Shown here one piece after another: positions 19,083 through 27,775 of a stretch of DNA of 64,000 nt. A model generated the notes under the pieces. It was not told the DNA's origin. It worked only from the letters and a program-made list of their open reading frames with translations, and searched no databases. Source of the DNA: Luteimonas sp. MC1572 (GTDB lineage: Bacteria > Pseudomonadota > Gammaproteobacteria > Xanthomonadales > Xanthomonadaceae); contig NZ_CP067112.1 of the NCBI RefSeq assembly GCF_016615815.1, positions 806,001-870,000 on the forward strand, in the 5' to 3' direction. Both the position numbers and the translations under genes were made by a program. Each line of letters starts with the position of its first letter. Within the stretch, counting starts at the first letter, position 1.

Positions 19083-20252
19083 ATGAAACGGATTGCGCTG
19101 AATTTCCTTGCTGTCGTGTTCTTCGCCTGGTCGGGTCCGGCGTCAGCAACGCCTCCCGCGGGGCTCGACGAAGCCCTGTCCAGGGCCGGGATGCTCGAAG
19201 AAGGGGATCCGCGCGAGGTCATCGCGGTGCTGGCGCCGTACGCCGGCACTGACCACCCCGACGTCGCGTTCCAACTCGCAATGGCACACATGCGGCTGGC
19301 GATCGAAGGCGTGGAGCCCGCGGATATCGCGACTGCAGCCATCCAGCCCGCGCTGGAACACGCGCAGCGTGCCGCCGCGCTCGGTAGTCCGCATGTCTGG
19401 AGCCTGCTGTGGATGATCCACGCCAACGGCTGGGGCGTTCCGGCCGACGATGAGGTCGCGATCGGCTATCTCGTGCGTGGCGTCGACGCGGGCGAAACCG
19501 GCGCCCAGCTCAATTATTCACTGCGGCTGTACTACGGCACGGACGGCGTGGCCCGCGATGTCGATCGCGCCTGCGCACTCTTCAGGCAGCTCGCCCGTGA
19601 CCAGCAGGCGCGGCCGCACATCTCGCATGCAATGGGCGTCGCGACCACGCTGGGCGAGTGCGGTGAGCCAGCGGACATGGCCCGTGGCATCGCGATGATC
19701 CAGGAAGCGGCCGATATCGGCGAGCCCGCGGCCGAATACGACATGGGACGCGCGCATGAATATGGCTGGGCCGGCCCGATCGACATGGGCGCGGCGCTGG
19801 ACTGGTACCAGAAGGCCGCTGCACAGGGCGAGGCCCGCGCGCAGTGGCGCATAGGCATCGCCTGGGTGCGCGGCGAGGAGCGCGCGCAGGATGGCGCACA
19901 GGCCGTGCTCTGGTTTGCACAGTCGGCCGCGTCGGGCTGGCCCGATGGCATGGTCTCGCTGGCGGTGATGTACGCCACGGGCGACGGCGTGGCGCAGGAT
20001 TCCGCCAGGGCGGCGACGCTCTATCGGCAGGCCGCCGATCTCGGCAACGCGCATGCCCTGCGCAGCCTTGCCGGCATGCATGTGAACGGCGAGGGCATGC
20101 CGGTCGATCCCGTTCGTGCGCGCGAGCTCTACCGGGAGGCGATCGAGATGGGGGCCCAGGAGGTGCCGGCGCTCCGCAATCTGATCGAGTCGGAGCTGCG
20201 ACGGCTGGACGCCAGCCCTCCCGCCGACAGTCGCGGTTCCAGCGACGGCTGA
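19083..20252 (+). CDS. Secreted Sel1-repeat protein, 389 aa
   Basis: Starts at 19083 behind a good ribosome site (GGAGAGGA at 19067-19074) and opens MKRIALNFLAVVFFAWSGPA, a signal peptide cleaved after SA-T, so the protein should be periplasmic. The mature chain is mainly Sel1-type repeats of about 36 residues: AAEYDMGRAHEYGWAGPIDM, AQWRIGIAWVRGEERAQD, GMVSLAVMYATGDGVAQD and ALRSLAGMHVNGEGMPVD are successive examples in the last 190 residues, each followed by ARALYR-like helices. These solenoids normally scaffold protein complexes. The start of dbpA is 123 bp away on the other strand, so the two genes diverge from a shared control region. No specific partner is suggested by context. Confidence 0.88.
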   Translation: MKRIALNFLAVVFFAWSGPASATPPAGLDEALSRAGMLEEGDPREVIAVLAPYAGTDHPDVAFQLAMAHMRLAIEGVEPADIATAAIQPALEHAQRAAALGSPHVWSLLWMIHANGWGVPADDEVAIGYLVRGVDAGETGAQLNYSLRLYYGTDGVARDVDRACALFRQLARDQQARPHISHAMGVATTLGECGEPADMARGIAMIQEAADIGEPAAEYDMGRAHEYGWAGPIDMGAALDWYQKAAAQGEARAQWRIGIAWVRGEERAQDGAQAVLWFAQSAASGWPDGMVSLAVMYATGDGVAQDSARAATLYRQAADLGNAHALRSLAGMHVNGEGMPVDPVRARELYREAIEMGAQEVPALRNLIESELRRLDASPPADSRGSSDG

Positions 20253-20312
20253 GGCGGCCAGGCCACGTCGCATGGAGTGAGACAGCCCTCCCGCAGATTG
20301 GCGGCCCCCGCC

Positions 20313-22739
20313 ATGCAGGAGCCCGCCCTGAACGCCATCCCCAAGCCCGCGCAGGCGCTGGTCGCCCCGGGCGCCGGCGGTACGCTCGCCGCGCGCCTCG
20401 CCGAGAAGTATCCCGCGCGCGTCACCGGCAGCCTGCTGCTGCCGGGCCAGGACGGCCGCTACGCGCCGCTGCCCGACGACCTGCCCGAGCCGCTGGTGCG
20501 CGCTCTGCATGCGCGCGGCATCGACCGGCTGTACAGCCACCAGGCGCAGGCCTGGACGGAAACGCAGGCCGGCCGCCACGTGGTGGTGGCCACGCCCACG
20601 GCGTCGGGCAAATCGCTCTGCTACACGCTGCCGGTGGTCGCCAGTGCGCTCAAGGCGCGTGGCAAGGCGCTGTACCTGTTTCCCACCAAGGCGCTGGCGC
20701 AGGACCAGGTGGCCGAACTGCTGGAGCTCAATGCCGCCGGCGGCCTCGGCCTGCGCGCGGCGACCTTCGACGGCGACACGCCGGGCGATGCGCGCCAGGC
20801 GATCCGCCTCAGCGGCGACATCGTGGTCAGCAACCCGGACATGCTCCACCAGGGCATCCTGCCGCACCACACCAAGTGGGCGCAGTTCTTCGAGAACCTG
20901 CGCTACGTGGTGATCGACGAGATCCACACCTACCGCGGCGTGTTCGGCAGCCACGTCGCCAACGTCATCCGCAGGCTCAAGCGCGTGTGCGCCTTCTACG
21001 GCGTCAGCCCGCAGTTCATCCTGTGCTCGGCGACCATCGGCAACGCCGGCGCACACGGGCGTGCGCTGATCGAGGCCGCGGAAGAGGACATCGCGCTGGT
21101 CGACGACAGCGGCGCGCCGCGCGGCGACAAGCACGTGCTGCTGTGGAATCCGCCGATGGTCAACGTCGACCTCGGCATCCGCGCTTCGGCCCGCTCGCAG
21201 TCCAACCGCATCGCGCGCCTGGCGATCCGCGCCGGGCTGAAGACGCTGGTGTTCTGCCAGTCGCGGCTGATGGTCGAGGTACTCACCAAGTACCTGAAGG
21301 AAGTCTTCGACCACGACCCGCGCAAGCCCAAGCGCATCCGCGGCTATCGCGGCGGCTACCTGCCCACCGAGCGCCGCGAGGTCGAGCGCGACATGCGTGC
21401 CGGGCGCATCGACGGCATCGTCAGCACCTCGGCGCTGGAGCTCGGCGTCGACATCGGCAGCCTCGACGTTGTGGTGCTCAACGGCTATCCCGGCAGCATC
21501 TCCGCCACGTGGCAGCGCTTCGGCCGCGCCGGGCGCCGCCAGCAGCCGTCTGTGGGCGTGCTGGTGGCGGGCTCCGACGCGCTCGACCAGTACGTGGTGC
21601 GCCACCCGGAGTTCTTCGCCGACGCCAACCCCGAGCACGCGCGCATCGAGGCCGACCAGCCGGTGATCCTGCTCGACCACATCCGCTGCGCCGCGTTCGA
21701 GCTGCCGTTCCACGACGGCGACGGCTTCGGTCCGGTCGATCCGGCGGCGTGGCTGGAGGTGCTGGCCGAAAGCGGCGTACTGCACCGCGAGGGCGAGCGC
21801 TGGGAATGGATCGCCGACAGCTACCCGGCGCAGGCGGTCAACCTGCGCTCGGTGGCCGACGGCAACTTCGTGGTCGTCGACCGCACCGACGGCCGCCAGG
21901 TGATCGTGGCCGAGGTCGACTATTCCGCCGCCGCGCTCACCCTGTACGAGGGCGCGATCCACATGATCCAGTCGGAGCCGTTCCAGGTGGAGAAACTCGA
22001 CTGGGAGGGGCGCAAGGCGTTCGTCACCCGCACCCGCGTCGACTACTACACCGACGCCATCGACTACACCAAGCTCAAGGTGCTCGATGACGCCGAGCAG
22101 AGCACGGCCGGGCAGGGCTCGGCGCACCTGGGCGAGGTGCACGTGGTGCGGCGCGTGTCCGGCTACAAGAAAATCCGCTTCCACACCCACGAGAACATCG
22201 GCTACGGGCCGGTGAACCTGCCCGACCAGGAGCTGCACACCAGCGCGGTGTGGTGGCAACTGCCGCAGGCGACGCTGGAGGACGCGTTCGCCATGCGCCA
22301 CGAGGCGCTGGATGGGTTCCTGGGCGCGGCCTACGCACTGCACCTGGTGGCGCAGGTCGCGGTGATGGCCGAGAGCCGCGACCTGCTGAAGTCGGTGGGC
22401 AGCGGCGATGGCGCGTGGTTCGCCACCGCCGACAGCCGCGGCCGCGGCCAGCTGCGCAGCGGGGATGGCACGCCCGACACGGCCATCGAGCTGCTGGGCC
22501 GCTTCACGCCCACGATCTACCTGTACGACAACTACCCCGGCGGCGTGGGGCTGTCGTCGCCGCTGTTCGAGCGCCACGCGGCGCTGCTCGCGCAGGCACG
22601 CACGTTGGTGGCAGGTTGCGACTGTGGCGCCGGTTGCCCGGCCTGCGTGGGCCCGATCCTCGCAGCCGACGAGACCGCGAGCCTCGCGCCGCGCGCGCTG
22701 GCGCTGCGCGTGCTCGACCTGCTCGCCGGGGCGGAATGA
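20313..22739 (+). CDS. mrfA: MrfA-like superfamily 2 DNA helicase with C-terminal Cys4 domain
   Basis: 808-residue helicase related to B. subtilis MrfA (YprA) and yeast Hrq1. Walker A is at residues 93-101 (ATPTASGKS), then FPTKALAQDQ, the DEIH box in VVIDEIHTYRGVFGSH, LCSATIGN, and in lobe 2 STSALELGVDIGSLD and WQRFGRAGRRQQ. The DUF1998-type C-terminal part ends with CDCGAGCPACVGP, the four-cysteine zinc-like motif characteristic of MrfA. MrfA unwinds 3'-tailed DNA and works with the exonuclease MrfB on mitomycin-type lesions; the next gene overlaps by 4 bases and encodes an MrfB-type exonuclease, strongly supporting the call. Start at 20313 is a judgement; a GTG at 20277 would add twelve residues. 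No LexA-like palindrome is visible upstream. Confidence 0.88.
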   Translation: MQEPALNAIPKPAQALVAPGAGGTLAARLAEKYPARVTGSLLLPGQDGRYAPLPDDLPEPLVRALHARGIDRLYSHQAQAWTETQAGRHVVVATPTASGKSLCYTLPVVASALKARGKALYLFPTKALAQDQVAELLELNAAGGLGLRAATFDGDTPGDARQAIRLSGDIVVSNPDMLHQGILPHHTKWAQFFENLRYVVIDEIHTYRGVFGSHVANVIRRLKRVCAFYGVSPQFILCSATIGNAGAHGRALIEAAEEDIALVDDSGAPRGDKHVLLWNPPMVNVDLGIRASARSQSNRIARLAIRAGLKTLVFCQSRLMVEVLTKYLKEVFDHDPRKPKRIRGYRGGYLPTERREVERDMRAGRIDGIVSTSALELGVDIGSLDVVVLNGYPGSISATWQRFGRAGRRQQPSVGVLVAGSDALDQYVVRHPEFFADANPEHARIEADQPVILLDHIRCAAFELPFHDGDGFGPVDPAAWLEVLAESGVLHREGERWEWIADSYPAQAVNLRSVADGNFVVVDRTDGRQVIVAEVDYSAAALTLYEGAIHMIQSEPFQVEKLDWEGRKAFVTRTRVDYYTDAIDYTKLKVLDDAEQSTAGQGSAHLGEVHVVRRVSGYKKIRFHTHENIGYGPVNLPDQELHTSAVWWQLPQATLEDAFAMRHEALDGFLGAAYALHLVAQVAVMAESRDLLKSVGSGDGAWFATADSRGRGQLRSGDGTPDTAIELLGRFTPTIYLYDNYPGGVGLSSPLFERHAALLAQARTLVAGCDCGAGCPACVGPILAADETASLAPRALALRVLDLLAGAE

Positions 22740-23650
22740 GCGCGCTTGCGGTGAAGCTTGCGCGGCTGCGCGGGGAAGCGGGTGGAGAGCCGGCAAACCC
22801 TGTCGCGGTTCGCGCTGCTGGCAGCGTGCTACGCACGACGGTTGAACGGGCACGCGACAACGCGGTCGCGCCGCGCGCCGCGGACACGCGCCAGGCCACC
22901 ATCAACCAGCTGCGCACCCTGCTGAAGATCCGCACGCCCGCGCCCGCGATGCTGCCGCGCGCGACCGACCGCGGCCTGCCCGGCGACGAGATCGCGCCGG
23001 GCCTGCGTTACCTGGAACAGTGGACGCCATGGTCGCCAGGCGAAGACGTGCTGCCGCTGCACGGCATGGGCCAAGGGGCGATCGCACGCGGACACCTGCT
23101 CGCCTTCGACACCGAGACCACGGGACTTGCCGGTGGCACGGGGACGCGCGCGTTCATGATCGGTGCCGCGGACTGGCGCGACGGCGGGCTGCGCATCCGC
23201 CAGCTGTGCATCACCACGCTGGGTGCGGAGGCGGCGATGCTGCGCACGTTCGCCGGCTGGCTGGCGCCGGAGACGGTGCTGGTCAGCTACAACGGCAAGA
23301 GCTACGACCGTCCGCTGCTGTCCACGCGCTATCGCCTGGCGCGGCTGGCCGATCCCGTGCTCGGTCGCGGACACGTCGACCTGCTGCATCCGGTGCGTCG
23401 CCGCTACCGTGGTGTGTGGGCGAACTGCAGGCTCGCCACCATCGAGCGCGAACTGCTGGGCGTGGTGCGCGAGGACGATCTGCCCGGCTCGGAAGCGCCG
23501 GCGGCGTGGCTGTCGTACCTGCGCGGCGGCAGTGCCGCCAAGTTGCGCCGCGTCGGCCTGCACAACGCGCAGGACCTGCGCAGTCTGTGCAGCCTGCTGG
23601 AGGCGATGGCCGACGATGCGACGGTAGCGCGCGACCACCCGCCGACATGA
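22736..23650 (+). CDS. mrfB: MrfB-like DEDDh exonuclease (YprB-type RNase H fold)
   Basis: 304 residues, starting at an ATG that overlaps the helicase stop (ATGA, 22736-22739). An N-terminal 110-residue segment leads into the exonuclease core: LLAFDTETTGLAGG gives the first two acidic residues (Asp125, Glu127), VSYNGKSYDRPLL the third and GLHNAQDLRSL the histidine and last aspartate, i.e. a complete DEDDh set. This is the YprB ribonuclease-H-like family, which in B. subtilis is the MrfB partner of MrfA. The Bacillus protein is about 410 residues with a tetratricopeptide tail; this one stops soon after the catalytic core, so that tail is missing. Together the pair would unwind and degrade damaged DNA. 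Inference from family and operon; not from direct evidence in this organism. Confidence 0.87.
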   Translation: MSALAVKLARLRGEAGGEPANPVAVRAAGSVLRTTVERARDNAVAPRAADTRQATINQLRTLLKIRTPAPAMLPRATDRGLPGDEIAPGLRYLEQWTPWSPGEDVLPLHGMGQGAIARGHLLAFDTETTGLAGGTGTRAFMIGAADWRDGGLRIRQLCITTLGAEAAMLRTFAGWLAPETVLVSYNGKSYDRPLLSTRYRLARLADPVLGRGHVDLLHPVRRRYRGVWANCRLATIERELLGVVREDDLPGSEAPAAWLSYLRGGSAAKLRRVGLHNAQDLRSLCSLLEAMADDATVARDHPPT

Positions 23651-23700
23651 CGGACGCGGCCGCATTCGCATGCGTGCCGCGCCGTCGTATCACGCCCGGA

Positions 23701-24474
23701 TCAGACAGCGCGGTCGGGGCGGTGGCCGCCCACGCTGCCGGCGCCACTGGCCGTGCCGCTGCCGGCAGCGCCGGGGGATGTGTCATGGCCGGGCGTCACG
23801 GTGCCCGGCGCGCCATAGACATGGCCCGTGGTGCTTCCGGCAGCCGAACCGCCGCCGCCGGCCGCGGCGGAGCCGGACGCCGACGCGCCCGTGGAGCCAC
23901 CGTAGCTCGCGGACGAAGTGCCCGCGCCCGCGCTGGCGCCGCGCGCGCCGCTACTGCCATACGCATGCGATCCGCCTACCGGGTCCACTCCGGCCACGCG
24001 GATCGAATTCTCGATGTCGCGCACGCCGCTGCAGGATTCGGCGATGTCCTCGGCAAGATGCTTCATCGCGCGGTTGGGCACGGTGCCGGACAGGCGCACG
24101 GCGCCGCCGCTGACATCCACGTTGATGTCGGCGGCATTGATGTCGTCGCTGTCGCACAGGCCTTCGCACACGTCCTCGCGGATGCGCTCGTCGGTGCGCG
24201 TATAGCCGCGCGGCCCGATGCCGCGGAAACCGCTGCGCCGGCCCGCGGTGCCGCTCGATGCAGTCCCGGCATGCTCATCGCGGCCGTAGGTGCGCTCGTC
24301 GTCATCGGCCGGGCGGCCGGGCGTGACGTAGCGGCTGGAGCCGGACGGGCGGTTTGCCTCCTGCCTGCGGTTGTCGAACCAGTCGCGGGTCACGCCCACG
24401 AAGCGTGCGCCGAGCTGCGCCGCCTCGCGGGCGACGGCCTTGAATTCATTCTTGGCCTTGTTGTTGGCAGTCAT
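23701..24474 (-). CDS. BON-domain protein with low-complexity Gly/Ser tail
   Basis: 257 residues from MTANNKAKNEFKAVAREAAQ. A charged N-terminal region precedes one BON domain (RIREDVCEGLCDSDDINAAD then VDVSGGAVRLSGTVPNRAMK and SCSGVRDIENSIRV, roughly 95-165), a fold thought to bind phospholipids or peptidoglycan-linked surfaces. The last 85 residues are almost only Gly, Ser, Ala and Thr and look disordered. No signal peptide is visible, so a cytoplasmic or membrane-peripheral place is more likely than export. Start at 24474 is chosen because the upstream in-frame stretch is Pro/Ala noise. It faces away from the stress protein at 24669, sharing a 194-bp divergent control region; both belong to families often linked to envelope or general stress. 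Confidence 0.82.
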   Translation of the reverse strand: MTANNKAKNEFKAVAREAAQLGARFVGVTRDWFDNRRQEANRPSGSSRYVTPGRPADDDERTYGRDEHAGTASSGTAGRRSGFRGIGPRGYTRTDERIREDVCEGLCDSDDINAADINVDVSGGAVRLSGTVPNRAMKHLAEDIAESCSGVRDIENSIRVAGVDPVGGSHAYGSSGARGASAGAGTSSASYGGSTGASASGSAAAGGGGSAAGSTTGHVYGAPGTVTPGHDTSPGAAGSGTASGAGSVGGHRPDRAV

Positions 24475-24668
24475 GTCTGGAGTCTCCGGGGGTGGAATGG
24501 GGGCGGCGGCGCACGCTGGCGCACCGACAGGCGGAGTGTCCGCGCACCGGTGTTCAAGCAGCGTCATGCCGGCGACGCGCAGCGGTGCGCGTTCATACGC
24601 CGCTGTCACTTTCGCGGTGTTAAACCGCGTTCTCGACGCATCCCCCGGCGACACCCAAGGAGCACTCC

Positions 24669-25154
24669 GTGACCGATGCCCACAAGCTTGAAGAAAAATT
24701 CTGGAAGGCCCTCGAGAGCGACCGCACGCTCATGCTGGGGCTGGACGGCATGGAAGACGGCCACGCCCGTCCCATGACCGCGCAGGCCGAGAACCGCCGC
24801 GCGCCGCTGTGGTTCTTCACATCCAGCCACAACGCGCTGGTGCGCCAGCTCGGCGACGGTGGCGGCCGCGCGATCGCCGGCTTCGCCTCCAAGGGCCATG
24901 ACCTGTTCGCCAGCATCCGCGGCACGCTGCGCGTCGACACCGACCGCGCCGTGGTCGATCGCCTCTGGAATCCCTTCGTCGCCGCCTGGTATGAAGGCAA
25001 GGACGACCCCGAGCTGCGCCTCCTGCGCCTGGACGCCGAGGACGCGGAAGTCTGGATCGACGCCTCCAGCATGCTGGCCGGCGTCAAGATGATGCTCGGC
25101 GTCGATCCCAAGAAGGACTACAAGGACAAGGTCGGCGAGATCGACCTGCGCTGA
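24669..25154 (+). CDS. General stress protein, pyridoxamine-phosphate-oxidase-like flavin-binding fold
   Basis: 161 residues starting at a GTG preceded by AAGGAG at 24657-24662. The split-barrel fold is indicated by MEDGHARPMTAQAENRRAPLWFF, then FASKGHDLFASIRGTLRV and the WNPFVAAWYEGKDDPELRLL motif followed by AEVWIDASSM, the signature of the general stress protein 26 group (a xanthomonad member is known to bind FMN/FAD). Such proteins bind flavin but rarely have proven enzyme activity. It precedes the Lhr cassette by 12 bp on the same strand and may be the first gene of that transcription unit, which would link the cassette to stress control; this is inference. Confidence 0.87.
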   Translation: MTDAHKLEEKFWKALESDRTLMLGLDGMEDGHARPMTAQAENRRAPLWFFTSSHNALVRQLGDGGGRAIAGFASKGHDLFASIRGTLRVDTDRAVVDRLWNPFVAAWYEGKDDPELRLLRLDAEDAEVWIDASSMLAGVKMMLGVDPKKDYKDKVGEIDLR

Positions 25155-25166
25155 GCCGGCGCCGCG

Positions 25167-26162
25167 ATGCCGGTCGGCGACCTGGTGGTCTCCACGCCGG
25201 AGGGGCTGTACTGCCCCGCCGGCGGGTTCCATATCGATCCGTCGCGCCCGGTGCCGCGCGCGGTGATCACGCATGGCCATGGCGATCATGCGCGCAGCGG
25301 CATGGGCACCTACCACGTGGCCGAGCAGGGCCTGCCGATCCTGCGCTGGCGGCTGGGTGACCAGGATTACCGCGTGCACGCACTGGGCGAGCGCGTGCGC
25401 ATCGGCAACGCGCTGGTGTCGTTCCATCCCGCCGGCCACGTGCTCGGCTCCACCCAGGTGCGCATCGAAGTCGATGGCGAAACCTGGGTCGCTTCGGGCG
25501 ACTACAAGCGCGACCAGGATCCGACCTGCCTGCCGTTCGAAGTGGTGCCGTGCGATGTGTTCATCACCGAGGCGACGTTCGGGCTGCCGATCTATCGCTG
25601 GACGCCGGCCGCCGACGTCGCCGCCGACATCGTCGCCTGGCGCGACGAGTGCGCGGCCAACGGCGAGGCCGCGATCCTGTACTGCTACGCACTCGGCAAG
25701 GCGCAGCGCGTGCTGGCCGAACTCGCCGCGCACACCGATCGCCCGGCCTTCGTGCACGGCGCGATCGATGCGGGCGTGCAGGTCTACCGCGAGGCCGGCG
25801 TGGCCATGCTCGACACCCGGCGCGTGGCCGACGAGGCGCGCGGCACGGCGTTCGCCGGCGAGCTGGTGCTGGCACCGCCGTCGGCAGCGGGCAGCCCGTG
25901 GATCCGACGCTTCAAGCGCGCGCAGCAGGGCTTCGCGTCGGGCTGGATGCGCATCCGCGGCAACCGCCGGCGGCGCAACTACGACCGCGGCTTCGTGGTA
26001 TCCGACCACGCCGACTGGCCGGCACTGCTGCGCACCGCGCACGAGACCGGCGCGCGCCGGGTGATCGCCACCCACGGCGACACCGACGCGCTGGTGCGCG
26101 TGCTCAACGACCGCGGCATCCACACCGGCGTGTTCGCCACGGGCTACGGCGAGGACGACTGA
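25167..26162 (+). CDS. Ligase-associated metallo-beta-lactamase exonuclease (Lhr-Exo)
   Basis: 331 residues of the beta-CASP/metallo-beta-lactamase class. The metal ligands are visible in THGHGDHARSG, PAGHVLGSTQ, ASGDYKRDQD and, near the C-terminus, VSDHADWPALL and ATHGDTDA. Its place as the first gene of a four-gene set (nuclease, ATP-dependent ligase, Lhr helicase, PdeM) matches the cassette characterised by the Shuman group in Pseudomonas putida, where the homologue is a DNA exonuclease/endonuclease rather than the RNA 3'-processing factor it resembles. The stop shares one base with the ligase start (TGATG, 26160-26164), indicating translational coupling. Confidence 0.93.
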   Translation: MPVGDLVVSTPEGLYCPAGGFHIDPSRPVPRAVITHGHGDHARSGMGTYHVAEQGLPILRWRLGDQDYRVHALGERVRIGNALVSFHPAGHVLGSTQVRIEVDGETWVASGDYKRDQDPTCLPFEVVPCDVFITEATFGLPIYRWTPAADVAADIVAWRDECAANGEAAILYCYALGKAQRVLAELAAHTDRPAFVHGAIDAGVQVYREAGVAMLDTRRVADEARGTAFAGELVLAPPSAAGSPWIRRFKRAQQGFASGWMRIRGNRRRRNYDRGFVVSDHADWPALLRTAHETGARRVIATHGDTDALVRVLNDRGIHTGVFATGYGEDD

Positions 26163-27775
26163 TGCGCCGCTTCGCCGCGCTCTACGAGCGGCTCGACCGC
26201 AGCACCGGCACCGGTGACAAGCGCCGCGCGCTGGCGGACTACTTCCGCGATGCGCCGCCGCGCGATGCCGCATGGGCGATCTGGCTGCTGGCCGGCGGCA
26301 AGATCGGCGGCGCGCGCGCGAAGATCGCCGCCACCGGCGAGCTGCGCGCGTGGATCGGCGAGGAGAGCGGAACGCCCGACTGGCTGGTCGAGGACTGCCA
26401 CCACCAGGTCGGCGACCTGGCGGAAACGCTGGCGCTGCTGCTGGACGATCCGCCGGCGGGCGCGCAGGGCGGCGGCGACATCGCCCTGGCCGACTGGATC
26501 GAGCTGCGCCTCGCACCGATCGCCAACGACACACCGGAGGCGCGGCGCGAGGTGGTTGTGGATGCCTGGCGCAGCCTGTGTTTCGGCGAGCGCCTGGTGT
26601 TCAACAAGCTGCTCACCGGCGCGCTGCGCGTGGGCGTGTCGCAGGGGCTGGTGCAGCAGGCGCTGGCGGAGTTTTCCGGCGTCGACATCGCGCTCATCGC
26701 GCAGCGCATGCTCGGGCGCTGGGCGCCGTCGGCGGCGTTCCTCGAAGGCCTGCTGTCGCCGGACGCGCAGCCCGGTGATGCCGCGCTGCCGTATCCGTTT
26801 TTCCTCGCGTCGCCGCTGGAGGCCGAGGCCGGGTCGCTTGGCGTCATCGACGACTGGCTGCTGGAGTGGAAGTGGGACGGCATCCGCCTGCAGCTGATCC
26901 GCCGCGCCAGTGGGGTCGCGCTGTGGTCGCGCGGCGAGGAGCGCATGGACGGGCGCTTTCCCGAGATCGAGGCCGCGGCCGCCGCGCTGGGCCGCGACTG
27001 CGTGATCGACGGCGAACTGCTCGCCTGGCAGCCCGGCGGTGCCGAGCCGATGCCGTTCAGTGCGCTGCAGACCCGCATCCAGCGGCTCAAGCCGGGGCCG
27101 AAGTCGCTGGCCGCCGCGCCCGCGCGGGTGCTGGCGTACGACCTGCTGGAGCTGGAGGGCGAGGACCTGCGCGGGCGGCCGCTGGCGGAGCGTCGCGGGC
27201 TGCTCGCCGGGGTGCTGGCCGACGCCGATCCGGCGCGCCTCGCGCTGTCACCGCGCGTCGTGGCTGACGACTGGACGCATGCCGCCACGCTGCGCGGGGA
27301 AGCGCGCGACCGCGGCGTCGAAGGCCTGATGCTCAAGCGCGCCGATTCGCCCTACCGCCATGGCCGCAAGCGCGGCGACTGGTGGAAGTGGAAGATCGAT
27401 CCGCTCGCCATCGACGCGGTGCTGATCTACGCCCAGTCCGGCCACGGCCGGCGCAGCACGCTGTTCACGGACTACACCTTCGGCCTGTGGGACGGCGACG
27501 CGCTGGTGCCGGTGGCCAAGGCGTACTCGGGCCTCGACGACGCCGAGATCCTGCGCCTCGACCGCTGGATCCGCGCGCACACGCTGGAGCGCTTCGGGCC
27601 GGTGCGCTCGGTGGAGGCGATGCACGTGTTCGAACTCGGCTTCGAGGGGGTGAACCGCTCGGCGCGGCACAAGTCGGGCATCGCGGTGCGCTTCCCGCGC
27701 ATCCTGCGCTGGCGCGAGGACAAGCTGGCGCGCGAGGCCGACACCCTGGACAGCCTGCGGGCGCTGGCGCGATGA
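26162..27775 (+). CDS. ATP-dependent DNA ligase of the Lhr cassette
   Basis: 537-residue ligase. The N-terminal DNA-binding domain occupies about 1-210 (FNKLLTGALRVGVSQGLVQQ is typical). The nucleotidyltransferase motif I is EWKWDGIRLQLI near residue 236, with the lysine before WDG as the AMP-accepting residue; motif III is DCVIDGELLAW, motif IV/V VEGLMLKRADSPYRHGR and WWKWKIDP, followed by an OB-fold. This is the eukaryotic-like ligase class used in repair, separate from the essential NAD-dependent LigA. It overlaps the helicase start by 4 bases (ATGA, 27772-27775), so all genes of the cassette are coupled. Confidence 0.94.
   Translation: MRRFAALYERLDRSTGTGDKRRALADYFRDAPPRDAAWAIWLLAGGKIGGARAKIAATGELRAWIGEESGTPDWLVEDCHHQVGDLAETLALLLDDPPAGAQGGGDIALADWIELRLAPIANDTPEARREVVVDAWRSLCFGERLVFNKLLTGALRVGVSQGLVQQALAEFSGVDIALIAQRMLGRWAPSAAFLEGLLSPDAQPGDAALPYPFFLASPLEAEAGSLGVIDDWLLEWKWDGIRLQLIRRASGVALWSRGEERMDGRFPEIEAAAAALGRDCVIDGELLAWQPGGAEPMPFSALQTRIQRLKPGPKSLAAAPARVLAYDLLELEGEDLRGRPLAERRGLLAGVLADADPARLALSPRVVADDWTHAATLRGEARDRGVEGLMLKRADSPYRHGRKRGDWWKWKIDPLAIDAVLIYAQSGHGRRSTLFTDYTFGLWDGDALVPVAKAYSGLDDAEILRLDRWIRAHTLERFGPVRSVEAMHVFELGFEGVNRSARHKSGIAVRFPRILRWREDKLAREADTLDSLRALAR

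Noticed and set aside
23900..24060. Repetitive Gly/Ser codons as a possible tandem repeat array
   Set aside because: It is the low-complexity tail of the BON protein with irregular units, not a DNA repeat array. No CRISPR-like array was seen in the window.
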